Positions 1-11,527 of a stretch of DNA of 64,000 nt are shown piece after piece. Both the position numbers and the translations under genes were made by a program. This DNA comes from Oopsacas minuta. Lineage: Eukaryota > Porifera > Hexactinellida > Lyssacinosida > Leucopsacidae. Numbering within the stretch: position 1 is the stretch's first letter; every line of letters begins with the position of its first letter. Where the stretch lies: NCBI GenBank assembly GCA_024704765.1, contig JAKMXF010000343.1:1035095-1099094 (forward strand). The letters are read 5' to 3'. The notes under the pieces were generated by a model that saw only the letters and a list, made by a program, of their open reading frames with translations, was not told where the DNA came from and searched no databases.

Positions 1-868
1 TACAGAATACATCAAATTATAAGATTATATGATCCTTGCATAGTCTTGAATTGTAGCGTTATGAGGTGATGTAGTTAGTTGTTGTGTACCTCTCAAGTAG
101 GCTTCAGAAGTGTTGAAGCTATAAGGACTCACATATATATTCTAGGTTAGATAATTTATCTTCACTTTTCTGTTATCAATGTCTATTTCTATCTTTCTTA
201 CCTGTTCCTTTCCTTGTTCAATGCTCGTATGGCGTAACATTATGCTTCAGAGATACCCTGTGTTGCAGAGCAAAAAGGAGCGGGCTCCTATTTAATTGCA
301 AACAATTTACAAATTTCATCGTTATTCTGTTGACATGGGGTTTTGGTATTATTACGAAAACTGTATAATAGCTAAGCTATATATAAGGAATCAAATATAG
401 AAATACATATATGAGGGGTAGGACACCAGGAGTTGGCCTGAATATACTTAATTAATATATTTAAGTAGTACAGGGCCTCATATACACCGGGTTTTAATTA
501 GAGATTATACAGGTTGGTGGTTTATTGTTACCTTACAAGCGAGACACAAGTGTATCTACACTCACTATGCCCTCCAAGGATATCAAATATACGTACAATA
601 GAACACAACCAACTCATGTCATATCAAACTTCAAAATGCGTTCCTTCACATAAGAGCTAAAGTTATTAGAAGAATTGCAAGTTTTGTGAACATCATATAT
701 GGACATTGGCACCCAGTTTTAGCAAACAAAATCAAATCTGGGAGATTACCATACGAAATTGCTGCTACCTATATACGAATTTCACATGAATAAGTCTTTA
801 CCTCAAGCCTGGGGAGTCCAGAGACTCCAAACCCCCAAGGTACCCAAACTTGGCGCCTATGTAAATAG
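1..868. other. AT-rich non-coding stretch
   Basis: No reading frame here resembles a known protein, and I see no clear repeat boundaries. It could be intron or intergenic DNA. Short open frames near 759 run into the MITE that follows and look like chance. Confidence 0.55.
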
Positions 869-1038
869 AAGTAGACTCCACTTAATAAGATCACATTGGT
901 ACCAGGCCATTTTGACCCGATTAAGAGGTATGAAGGTGTTAGTCCGATTAACCTGGAGCTATTTAACACGATTTGCATGGTACTGTTTCTGGCCAAGTGA
1001 CCCGATTAAACGGTTGCTCTATTAAGCGGAGTCTACTG
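869..1038. mobile_element. 170-bp MITE, pogo-like termini
   Basis: The two ends are inverted repeats: agtagactccacttaataag on the left matches the complement of the right end, which finishes ...ttaagcggagtctactg. Similarity continues inward for about 45 bp with mismatches. A TA follows the right end at 1039-1040; the left TA is degraded. The CAGTAGAcTC..TTAA start resembles pogo/Tigger-type ends and the two larger MITEs in this window. It carries no coding capacity. The family assignment is an inference from the termini only. Confidence 0.6.
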
Positions 1039-2159
1039 TAGGTCCAGACGATGTTCTTATAATCAAAAATACATTTACTGCTTATATCAAAGTAATAATT
1101 TCCAACAAAGCCTTCAGTTTATTAAATTATCCACAAAATAAAATCCGGTATAAGAGAAGGAACACACATTGGCCGATCCAAGTTGAATATGACGGGAGTT
1201 TAGCGTAGGTTCGATTTTACCAAAACAAAATATAAGAACGCGTAAATTATACAATGTAGTAGTAATTGGGCTATATACCCTTTAACATACAATCTGATAA
1301 TTTAGAATTTCTATTATTAGACCTCTATTGTTGTACCTATACTATAATCTTGTATAAAATTTCTAAAACAGATTATAGTGATTACTTGTATGTACAATAT
1401 ATATTGATCCATTAGCATTAGCGGGAAGCAAATTCAATACATTATCAAATGAAGGACCTTTGTCGGAGAATACATTCCAACCATTTCCAGTCTCTTTCAT
1501 AAACACCCATATATTAATCTTAAATAGAAGCGTTGCTGTAAATACTTTTAAATCTCTATCCCATACTCCATTGCCTTTGATGTTTGTTTATATATATATA
1601 ATCTATTGTGTTCCATTGAGCATTCGGGTATTTGTTAGAAATAAATTTTCCGGAATTTTCTTTTAGCGAAATTGACATACTGTCTACAATGCATTTACGT
1701 ATTATATGAGAAGTATCTGGCGAACTTGACACAGAATATGCTAAGGAAGAAAATAAGCAGTTCCCATCTCCAGGAATATACTGAGTCCTAAAAGTATATA
1801 ATAATTCAACCGCCTGTTCATTAGATATTAATATTGTTTATTCCTAGACTTAGCCTGATATTAAGTAACGTATAACAAATATCAAACTTACCTGTGTGTG
1901 AGAGGGGATTACAACATGGAAGATCATAATTTAAAGTGCATAATTCTATTTAGATCCAAATCTGTTATAATTTAGCATTATTAACTGAGAGGACAACATT
2001 TGGGCTCGTGTTTCTTACAGAATCTTTGTCAATATTCCTTTTTGTGTGGAATCAAAAAATCAGATTTTTTTCTCTTATAATTAGTTTTCTCTCTCGTTGT
2101 ATTTACATTTATTGCTTCAAAAACTTTATCTACCCTACTTAGATTAGGATTGATGTAAC
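1039..2159. other. AT-rich non-coding stretch
   Basis: I see no coding region or bounded repeat. Open frames are short and of low-complexity composition. Confidence 0.5.
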
Positions 2160-3322
2160 TTTGTTGCTATTTACTTCTGCGACACCATTTTTCTTTAGAA
2201 TTTTCTTCATTTATTATTTCTAATTTCCTTTTCATACATTTAAATATGTTGGTAGCCAAAGGATGAAATCCCAAATTATATCCATCAATTCTGTAATTCA
2301 CATATTCACACATTGTAAGTATAAAATTCCAACTCTTAGGTCTACCTTCTTTTGTAAAATTGGATGTTTGAATATTCTCAACCAATTTCTGCACTTGCAT
2401 ACTAGCCTTACATAGGTTTTCATTGCTCCTAGACAGTATGATTCAAGTCCAAAGAGGTAGAATTGGGCATATAATATGTCAGCAGGTATTCTAAAACTTC
2501 CAGAGAATAACATGAATTTGATCGATTGGCTTTTTGAACTACATGATCTGTGCAATTATTTTTTCTCAGAGTTTAGAAATGTCAACCAAATGGTGATTAA
2601 CAACTATAAGTGTAGGATTCTCTTTTGTATCAGTATCAAGTGCAAAATTTCCTCCGTTTTCTAGCTGTAATTCTATTTTATCGTTCACTAAATCGTTCAA
2701 CTCTACTAAACCTGAACTGACAATTTCGGTTGAATGCTCAACAGATAATACATTACACAGTAATATGAAGGGTAGATTTATTTCTCTCATCGTAATCTTC
2801 TCAAAATTGCAGCAAGGACATGCAGTATTAGTTGTTTATAGTATAATCGATTCTAAATGTTTTGTCAAGTTAAGACTCAACTTATGCATTATATGAGCAG
2901 ACACAAATGAATAACAGTAAAGAAATCCACAACAACCGATCTTTCGTCTGAATTAAATTTCTCCAACAACTCTCTAAACACCCTAAAATATTACTTTCAT
3001 TAAATGCGATACAAGTGCTATGAATCTATGCACAACTGTAATCTCTTTCCACTCTTGTCATGAATATTTCTTTGTGTAGAACTAACTTGAAATTCAAGTA
3101 CCATTTATTAAGGAAGTGAGTTATCTCAGCAATTCCTTGGTCCAAACTTATCATTTCTGCTACAGGGAGGTGTAATGTGGTTGTCGGGAGTTGTATAGTT
3201 AAAGCATAATGATAAATAGATTTTGTGCAAACATTAAGTTTACTTATAATGAAACCTGTAGCATCCAAGTGCAAAATTATATCTTTAGTTAAATATTTCA
3301 ACACCTCTATCTGTCTCTTCAT
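2160..3322 (-). pseudogene. decayed DDE-type transposase remnant
   Basis: The minus strand reads as broken protein pieces. The best piece (3026-3322) contains LHLDATGFIISKL, then LPVAEMIS, ITHFLNKW and VERDYSCA. This order resembles the catalytic core of Mutator-like or NOF-like transposases found in many arthropod and cnidarian genomes, where aspartates sit in a DATG-like and a later D-x-S motif. Downstream pieces at 2566-2790, 2298-2555 and 2167-2400 lie in different frames, implying several frameshifts. No terminal repeats were found. The family name is tentative; only the mosaic of protein-like segments is clear. Confidence 0.35.
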
Positions 3323-3323
3323 A

Positions 3324-3829
3324 CAGTAGAACTCGGTTAAGACGTACTCGGCTTAAGACGTACTCTCGGATAAGACGTACTTGTCTCCAATAACCGAAAT
3401 TTTCTCCTATCTGATCCATTATAAATGATTCGGTTAAGACGTACTCGGTTAAGACGTACAATCGGATAAGACGTACTAAATTATTCTTCCCAAAAGGACA
3501 AATGTATTGAATCGTACTCGGTTAATTCGTACTCGGTTAATTCGTACTCGGTTAATTCGTACTCGGATAATTCGTACTCGGATAATTCGTACTCGGTTAA
3601 TTCGTACTCGGATAATTCGTACTCGGATAATTCGTACTCGGTTAATACGTACTCGGATAATTCGTACTCGGTTAATACGTACTCGGTTAATTCGTACTCG
3701 GTTAATTCGTACTCGGTTAAGACGTACTTTTGTAGTACCTTTCATTTATGTACTCGGATAAGACGTACCTCGGTTAATACGTACTTTTTATTGTTTCCCA
3801 AGCTAGTACGTCTTAACCGAGTTCTACTG
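3324..3829. mobile_element. 506-bp MITE with internal tandem array (copy 1)
   Basis: The element starts cagtagaactcggttaagac and ends with its complement, ...ccgagttctactg, flanked on both sides by TA (3322-3323 and 3830-3831). This is the footprint expected of a Tc1/mariner/pogo-superfamily non-autonomous element. The interior is largely a tandem array of a 15-bp word closely related to the termini. A near-identical copy lies inverted at 22580-23087. Open frames on both strands encode only NRVRI or RTRLI repeats and are artefacts of the array. Confidence 0.85.
3509..3730. repeat. 15-bp tandem array inside MITE
   Basis: About 14 head-to-tail copies of a 15-bp unit (gtactcggttaattc, with variants ggataattc, ggttaatac and ggttaagac). 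The last variants match the terminal word of the surrounding MITE, so the array seems to have grown from the terminal motif. Confidence 0.9.
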
Positions 3830-4134
3830 TATATAGATGCATAATGAAGGGTTCCTTAACAAAATATTGAATGTAACCAGGTATCGGCTTTTCACTCAGT
3901 AATTTACGAGAATATTCTTGAGTGATAGAAAATCTGCAAATATCATTAGAAAATCCATTAGATTATATAGCTTCAGTTTATATGTCTTAAGCATTCTTGA
4001 GACCTCAAGTTAGAGGAATTACCTCTACAATATCCCATTGAGCTCCCTTGACAGTTGAACTTATTATGAAAAGTATTTGTGACTGATGTGTGCTGAAGAC
4101 TTTCCCCATAAATTTCTCGCAAACTACCACATTA

Positions 4135-4592
4135 GGGTTTCCAATCCCGGAATTTCGAGATTGGGTAATCCTGAATACCGGGATCGGGGCCGCACATATT
4201 AAGTTATGTAAATATTAATTATCTAAGCTGATAACTGCTCTAAACAAAAGAAAAAAGAGAATATACTAATGTGCAACTTCCGAATTACTTTGGTTTCTTC
4301 AAATTATTCCTGATAAAACTGAATTTATACAATTCATAGAACTTACGTATACATATCAATTCATTACACTAGGAATACGTAAGAATATATCAATCAAAGT
4401 TTTGTCACTAAAAGTATATTGCCGTTAGGAAGGCCAAGGTTGTAATGAGGAGATATTTATTGCGGTTAACTAGCTGCTATCATAATATTTAAAGATTTGA
4501 GTACAAATTTTATATAGGAAAGTGAATACAAGTATGTAAATACTTAAATATCTTCAGTCGGGATCCCAGGATTGAATCCGGGATTGGAACCC
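4135..4592. mobile_element. 458-bp MITE, TA target duplication
   Basis: The left end gggtttccaatcccgg is mirrored by the right end ccgggattggaaccc, with similarity extending about 45 bp inward (several mismatches and gaps). TA lies immediately outside both ends (4133-4134 and 4593-4594). The interior is AT-rich and non-coding. The TA duplication fits the Tc1/mariner superfamily; the family is unknown. Confidence 0.65.
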
Positions 4593-4789
4593 TATACCAA
4601 ATATATGACCTGAGTCTACAGCCTCTCCATCAGAATATTGCAAGAAGAGTGAACCACTTGCCATATATTGTATTGTGATTGAATTCGTAGTTACAAGCTC
4701 ATCAACACAAACTCAAATTTGTAACAATTATAAAACTTGCATTCACCAGATGACCGAAAGTAGGCTGCATTTATTTTGCGACCGGAAGA

Positions 4790-5945
4790 CATTATAAATC
4801 AATAATTGTGAATTTAAGAACACATGCTGGATATATTTTAGATATTATATTGCTAAACACAGCTGTCTTATCTCTATTCAACCTTTCTCTACCTTGTAAA
4901 TCAATAAAATGAATACTATCCCATTCACCAATCTCATGGAGTAATTCTCCATTGACGTTCGACTCAAGGAGTATTTTCTGAGCCAGGGGTTGGGACAATC
5001 GGGGAAAATTTCTATTCCGCATATCTAGGATTAATGTAATTATATATACAGCTTTAAATGCCTCAATATCAATTCATGAAAACTAGTCTCACATTTTGAC
5101 TACCCAATGAATAAATATACTCATCTGAACTTTGGCCAGAAGAATGTCCCTATTTTAGACAAAATAGTTGATTTACAATCAATTTGATGTATAACTACCC
5201 ACGTTAGCAACATAGTTGTCGGCTCAACGACTTGATATTCATACTGACCTTTTGGAAAAATATTTACGAATGAACTACACTGTACAACTTCAATACTTTC
5301 AAATTCCCAAAACTTTCGCAAGAATTTGAGCTCCGATAACGGTAAAAGTTACAACCATCAATCCATAAGTGAGGGTGGCGATCGTTGTAATAATAATATT
5401 CTACTAAACTACCATTGCCATTACATCCGCAAAGGTCGATACTGTATTGTTTATCTCTCAAATTATAGTAATGAGATGGGTCAGATGCAGCTGAAGACCA
5501 AATTACCGGTAGCCTATCATCTAGGAAATCCTGTTCAATTGACTCCCAACATGTTCCCTCATAATTATCATGAAAAGAAGCTGCGGATTACAGGCAATTG
5601 ACAATATCTCGATAAATTGTGGCAGTTTGAAGAGATAACAAATCCACTATTGAGAAAGAGTTGATACTATATCTCACAATCAATGATTTTGTTGTACTTT
5701 ATAAAGATGGTGGACATAGAGAAAGCGATTTACACGATATGAAATCTAAAGATGGCTGAGGCGAGACTGATGGGTCGATTACTCGCTCGAATAATACACG
5801 GATATTTCGTGAATTATTTTTCCATTTCAAATAAATAGATTTTAGTTGAGCCGGATTATTGCCGCCATATAGTTTTTTTCCCAAATAATGCCCCAAATAG
5901 AATCACTAACGCTGGGGCCAACAAAATGTGGGCTCGCAACTTCAT
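4790..5945 (-). pseudogene. candidate secreted-protein gene, frame-broken
   Basis: An ATG at 5945 opens a signal-peptide-like start (MKLRAHILLAPALVILFGAL). The frame then breaks at a run of seven A/T pairs (5873-5879), but continues in the next frame as protein-like sequence to a GTAAAT donor after 5734. An acceptor ending ccgcag before 5580 joins in matching phase to a Cys-, Tyr- and His-rich segment (DNYEGTCWES, YSIDLCGC, HLWIDGCNFY). Further protein-like pieces at 5121-5321 and 4792-5022 would need one more frame change and another junction. I do not recognise the family. The homopolymer break could be an assembly error or a real disabling change. The exon model is hypothetical. Confidence 0.35.
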
Positions 5946-7828
5946 TGTATGTATTGAAAGTGGATTCGATATACAAAAGTAACTGAAGTTCTCGTGGAAC
6001 TAAAAAAGGGACATAAAAATACTATATGCACCGTACTCATCAGAAAACATGTCAATATAAATCTAACTTTTGTTATAGCAATTGATTATCACACATCTAA
6101 GACCTATTCCGATGAGACGGAAATAAGTTAAATAAAAAGAAATGAAGTTACATTTTGAAATATTGATTCCACTTGAAGTAATGAAACTATTTGGTTCCAT
6201 TGAAGGGGGGTCGAAACGAAATTATGATTCTAAAATGTGAAGAAATAATACAATCTTAGATATATAGGGCAGAATTTAGATACCTTTTTCCTCGAATAGT
6301 AGGTAGACCTTCTTCGAATACTCGCCTCCCTGAAGGAACCCCGAAGTACATAATCGTCAAGGCGTACTATTCGAGATAACTGTATATTATTGAAATAGAC
6401 AACAAACCTTAATCAATAAGACTTGCATATTAGTTTGGTTTAATGGAATTTACAAATGAGAAGGATTTGTAGAGTCATGAAAGATTTTTGATGAAAGTGA
6501 TCAAATAAAGGAATTTGTTTATGAATGGATGAAATATAAGATAATATTTATAGAACACCGAAGTACTATTTCTATTAGAAAAAAATAGAAGTTTATAAAA
6601 TATTAATTCATTTTCAAAATATCCGTATCTCTTTCGAATGGTCCAAAAATATTACCATTATGACCATGGGAAGTTAGTCAAATTAATGGTTGAAGTATTG
6701 CTGGTCTAATATTCAGCGACCTTCACAATCGTATTTAGATCACAGATTGAACGGTAGTGAAGAAATTTACAAAATATTTGTGTTAGGATTATCCCTGAAT
6801 TTTGTAAATATGTCTGACTACCTCTTGGTTGTTGGTTTGGATCCAGTTTGGAATAGATATAAACCTGGTGGATGGGATTCTGATCGGGGACTCATTAAGG
6901 ATTTTGCGTATAACTAATGTCAGAAATAATTGGCCAGTTCCCAAGTCATTTATAGTAAGGCAGGACCAATTAAGGTCAGCTGAGGTAGTTAATGACCATT
7001 TAAAGCGTTATTATAACATACCTGGGAGTTGAACACATTTTAATGACCCAAATGCATATTTGTTTCAAATACACTGAAATAGTATTCTGTGCTTGTGTAC
7101 ACCCGAAAGGTTTGTGTGTACGCCTACACACTAAAATCTCTAATACACTGCAAGATTTATTACTTTAATTAGATATTTCGAAGTACGACTTGTGTTGCAA
7201 GCAGAAAGAGGACAACTTAACTGGTAAGGGATACTGACGATGAATAGAAATTAGGATCCAGGTTAAATATCGTAGGTCTAGTGTATTAGTGCTCTATGGC
7301 ATTATCCGATATATGACATAAAGCGTTATGATAACAGTGTTTCGGAGAAGAAGTAAGGAAAATGGTTTTAAATCTGAACTTTCTATGAGAATACAAGTTA
7401 TATTCTATAAATCTAGTGCAGCGATATTCAATATACTAGGAAATATAGAACCAAGCGTAACGGAAGGATAAAGAGGAAGAGTAAAGTGAGAATACTCAGT
7501 GTGAGAGAAAAATAAATGCTGCAATTGCGAAAAAAATTGTCCCAAGAGTCCTATTATTGTAAGTACTCCTGTAGAAATAAGATAATCTGTCAATTAATTC
7601 ATTTTCGAAATGTTTTGAACTTAAGTTTTCAATTATCTGTCACAGGAGGTAGGCAGTAACGCATTCACTCTGAGATCCAATGTTATTCTCTATTCAACTA
7701 GCTCTTAGAATGTAGTGATTGCATATGTTACTGCAGTAATTATTTAAAAATTATGTTACACTAATCCCCTTTGATTAGTCCACTATTATGGTGGCAACCT
7801 GTACTGATGGTAACCCTGAGTGTTACTT
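5946..7828. other. mostly featureless AT-rich DNA
   Basis: No recognisable gene. At about 6290-6385 there is a decayed MITE-like fragment with tcgaatagta words at both sides, ending tattcgagataactgta in the style of a pogo-type terminus. An open frame at 6690-6917 has no recognisable motif. Confidence 0.4.
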
Positions 7829-9360
7829 TTATGTCAAAAGGCCGACTATGTCCCAAAGGCTTCGTGCGAAACATAGTGCCGGTAAACCAAAACCACTGAT
7901 GAAACTTTTTGTGCCAGAGTCAACAATCCTATCGGAGTGAGTCTGTAGCTGATGCGAGCTGCTCAACAGAAGTTGCAACACAGGTTGCAGCTGAGTTATA
8001 TCAAATTCTGGTGAGGTCTCAGTCAGATTAATGCAATTAAAACATTGAGCCAAGCGGCAGAGCAATCCAATGTGAGTCAAAACTTGCTGTTGAGGAGGTC
8101 TAGGCGTGTTGGAAATGTCACTGATTCTGGTACAATGGGATTCAAGAAATCGAGGTTACCAACTTAAGGTGAAGACCAATTCTACAGTTGCATCTCTACT
8201 GAAAACCAGAGTTAACGGGCCAATCTATATACCCGCAAGTGTCCAGGTGTTTGGAGCCACCTAAGATAAAGCCATGGATTGTATCATGGAGTTTCTGGTG
8301 GACTTTTACCTCTTGGAGTTTGAATATTCATTGAACAGTGACAAACAGCGAGGCGGCAGAGAAGCAGTACTTCGAGGACCAGTATAGTGAGTTTGTACTT
8401 CCATTCTCATTCGACAATGAAGATCTGGACTTTGAGAACAATGACTCGGAAGTCATCGGTGGACGACAAGAAGTAACTGATCACGTGACTTTGGCCAAAG
8501 ACCCATTGGGTCACTACTCACCTGCATTAGTACAGTGTAGTGGAGTGAAAATTCGCAGTAGACGGAGGGGGAGGCACTCGAAAAGGTATGGCATCTTTAC
8601 TCGATGTCGATTACTCTCACTATGGTCATAGCGGGTCACCATGTCCCTTGGTTTTGGCCAAAATATCTGAGACCAGAAACAATGGGTTTCTGTTGGATAG
8701 GTTGGCTCACTGTTTGGCCGAATTCTTGCTACACAAATCCGCTGACACTAAGCTGTGTGAAATAATCGCGGTGTGCTCTGTGGTTGCCTGTGTGTACTGT
8801 GTGACCAAGGACAATAGGGTGAACAATCGGTAGGTTTACAGTGATCTAGCGTGTGAAATGGAGGAGCCGATCAGCGATAGGACAGACACTCTGTCAATGG
8901 CGTATGCCGTATGGTGTGAATATCCACCACTTCTGCGCTTCAGCGGCTGACTGCATCGTCACTTCTTAGCGCCCTTGTTCACATTGAAATGGCCTTGATC
9001 AATCAAGTGTTGAATCCGTACTGTCAGACCCAGGAGAATCGCAAACTGTGCCAGGCGTTCGTAGATCGCCATTATAAACAAAGTGAACGTTTACCGACAT
9101 CGAAGAGCACCCTACAGATAACGAACGAGTTGGAGAACCTTGCAAGGCTATTAATAAGATTTGTGGCAAATGTATGGAGGATCCAGAATAGACGGAGCTA
9201 TTTAGGGCGTGTTAGGAGCTGTGAAGTTCTAGGAATAGAACAAGTCATCGTTCAGCTTTCCCACACTAGGACAAGATTCGTGACATTTGTTATGCCAAAA
9301 AACCTTACCATAACTGGATCGAAATGCAAGTTTCTATTGATGACATGCGTTTGAACTGGA
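7829..9360 (+). other. GC-richer block with unrecognised broken frames
   Basis: Base composition here is visibly richer in G, C and CpG than the flanks, and medium open frames run on the plus strand (8338-8631, 8588-8833, 8989-9354) in shifting registers. Upstream segments also read as protein-like (for example NRGYQLKVKTNSTVASLLKT near 8145-8205, with stops around it). The pattern suggests a decayed coding element, perhaps a retroelement or other insertion, but no conserved motif can be named. Confidence 0.3.
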
Positions 9361-9484
9361 GGGAGAGTGGGTTTTCTGTAGTGTTACTGATCTACATGCA
9401 CCTTCCCCATCTCCCAAATAAGTGCAGAATGCAACCCTAAGGGTTTTTGGAACCTAATCAAGGTAATGATCGATTCCAGCCATA

Positions 9485-10771
9485 TAGGGTGGCTCCAAAG
9501 TTCTGATACAAAATGACAATTAATCCACAACCATTGGCAGGGAGTATTCTCAATGGTGTACTCTCCTATGAAAAACCTTATGCGCTTCCTAACGAATATT
9601 ATTTCAAGTTAGTGTATAATATTTCGAAAAAATATTATCATTGACCATGGAATCTGAGAGGTCAGCAATTATTTATTTGCATATGTCGGGAAAAGTCTCT
9701 CAAAAATTTTGAAACTGCTGAATATTGCAAAAGGACGTAGGGCATTTGTCTACAGACAATAAATCGATATAAGGAAACTGGAGACACTGTAGACAAGCCG
9801 AGATCTGGTCGTCCATGCTCTGTAAAGACCCCAGCTCTCAAGAAAGTTGTCCGAGAACGGATTCGGCGGAACCCACACAATTCGATGAGGAAATGGCCCT
9901 GGAGCTCAATATATCTCGCCGAGCAATACAAACTGTTGTCAAAAGGGACCTAGGAATGCGCTCTTTTAAACGCAAAATGTACAATTATTATCTGGGTCGG
10001 TAAAAGGAAAGAGAGTGTCCCGGAACAAGAGCCTACTTGCTCTACACGGTATTGGGCTTCTCGAAAATACCCTTTTCTCAGATGAGAAATTTTTCACCAT
10101 TGAAGAGGCTACAAATAGTCAAAACGACAGAGTCATCTCGACCTCAGTTTCAGCGATTCCTGATAGGTTCAGATATATGTCGGATGAAGAAACCGCTGTC
10201 GGTGATGGTTTGGGCTGGGGTCTCTGCTGTTGGTCGGACACCACTGATTTTAATCGCCCCAGGAGTGAAAATCAATACCAAGAACTTGTATTAGAGCCTG
10301 TGGTAAAAGGTCTGAGCTAGACCATGTTTTCATTTTGTCTTCCAACAAGATGGTGCTCCAGCCCATACGGCCAATACGACCCAAGATTGGCTGAAACACA
10401 ATACTCCCAATTTCACATACAAGGATGAATGGCCACCATACAGTCCCGATTTAAATCCCATGGACTATTCTATATGGTCTATCTTCGAAAACAAGGCTTG
10501 TTCTGTGCCACACAACACAGTTAGCTCTCTAAAGATTACCTTGTGACGAGAATTTGAGAAGATACCCCAAGAAAGTCTGCATGCCGCAGTAGAAGGATTC
10601 CTGAACAGACTCAGGGCTGTCATTTCCAAAAAGGGTGGTTACATTGAATAAATGACTAGGCAATCTCTTCCTAATAGTATGTATTAATTATATATAGAAA
10701 ATCAATGATGTAGGTCATGCTGAAAAATCGTATAGACAAAATGGTCTGTATCAGAACTTTGGATATCTCTG
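9485..10771 (+). mobile_element. maT-like (DD37D) Tc1/mariner-superfamily element
   Basis: A 17-bp perfect inverted repeat, tccaaagttctgataca at 9494-9510 and its complement at 10747-10763, brackets a transposase of the DD37D type. TA dinucleotides lie just outside each side (near 9483 and 10772), but the exact outer boundary is eroded. Total length is about 1.29 kb, normal for the superfamily. Confidence 0.75.
9648..10651 (+). pseudogene. maT-like transposase, inactivated
   Basis: DNA-cutting and joining enzyme of a cut-and-paste transposon. Helix-turn-helix segments with the family's GRP box (DKPRSGRP) are followed by the first catalytic motif LFSDEKFFTIEEATNSQNDR, then MVWAGVSAVGRTPLI, HFVFQQDGAPAH (second Asp) and YSPDLNPMDYSIW (third Asp). 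I count 37 residues between the second and third Asp, giving DD37D, the maT/ITmD37D signature. The reading needs several frame changes, and an in-frame TGA near 10542 follows SSLKITL, so this copy cannot make a full enzyme. The C-terminal part ending KKGGYIE is well preserved. Confidence 0.85.
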
Positions 10772-10775
10772 TATG

Positions 10776-11527
10776 ATAATTAACCGTGAAAGCATCTTGA
10801 GGTAATCAACTGGGACACTAAAAGGTTACAACAGTTAATTAATGGCGAGAAGTACCGAAATGAAGCAGAGAACATAAAGAATACTATCCAAGGTCTAAAG
10901 GATTAAAACTATCAAAATCACGATATTTTCAAAGAATATGTGGGGCTCACCATCAGGGATGGATCTAGGTTCAACGTCAGGGGGATAACATGAAGGTCAC
11001 TGCTTATATACCCTCAGTGAGAATAAGAAACATTCTCATGATTATTTATTCGGATTCAGTTTCAGGGGTGCTAACCCACCTCTGAGAGCGTGGCCAGATG
11101 AAATACTGCCATATTAAATAGTGTGTGCGTCACAAGTGGTAGCGCCGCCCCTGGCCTAAAGTAACATTTCTAGTCAAGAATTCATTTCTGTAAACAGGCT
11201 TTATTCTAATGTATATCATGATTCAACTAAAACATGTGAATGAGGGCAATTTTCTCTTAATACGATGAAATCATATAAGAGTACATTCCGAGTTTAAATA
11301 CAATTTCAAAATTAAGATAGTAGAGAAAACAGCAAATTTCAATAACACAAAATGTTTGTGATGCAACTTTAAGATTGGAGAAAGAACATAAATAGCGAAA
11401 ATATACAAGGCATCTAATATACTAATTCTTATAATGACGACGATAGTTAATCATTTAATAAGTCTAACTGGAGACCGAAATAAACTGTTAATCTGTGAAT
11501 AATCGTTCACTAAATCCTGTTTCAACT
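10776..11527. other. non-coding, between maT element and ULK gene
   Basis: No gene or bounded repeat seen. The part nearest 11527 would include the 3' untranslated region of the kinase gene on the minus strand. Confidence 0.5.

Noticed and set aside
759-1025. Overlapping open frames on both strands
   Set aside because: Much of both is translated MITE sequence (869-1038).
3476-3761. Open frames of 89 and 84 codons on both strands with NRVRI/RTRLI repeats
   Set aside because: They are translations of the 15-bp tandem array inside a MITE; the same happens at 22664-22903. No independent coding evidence.
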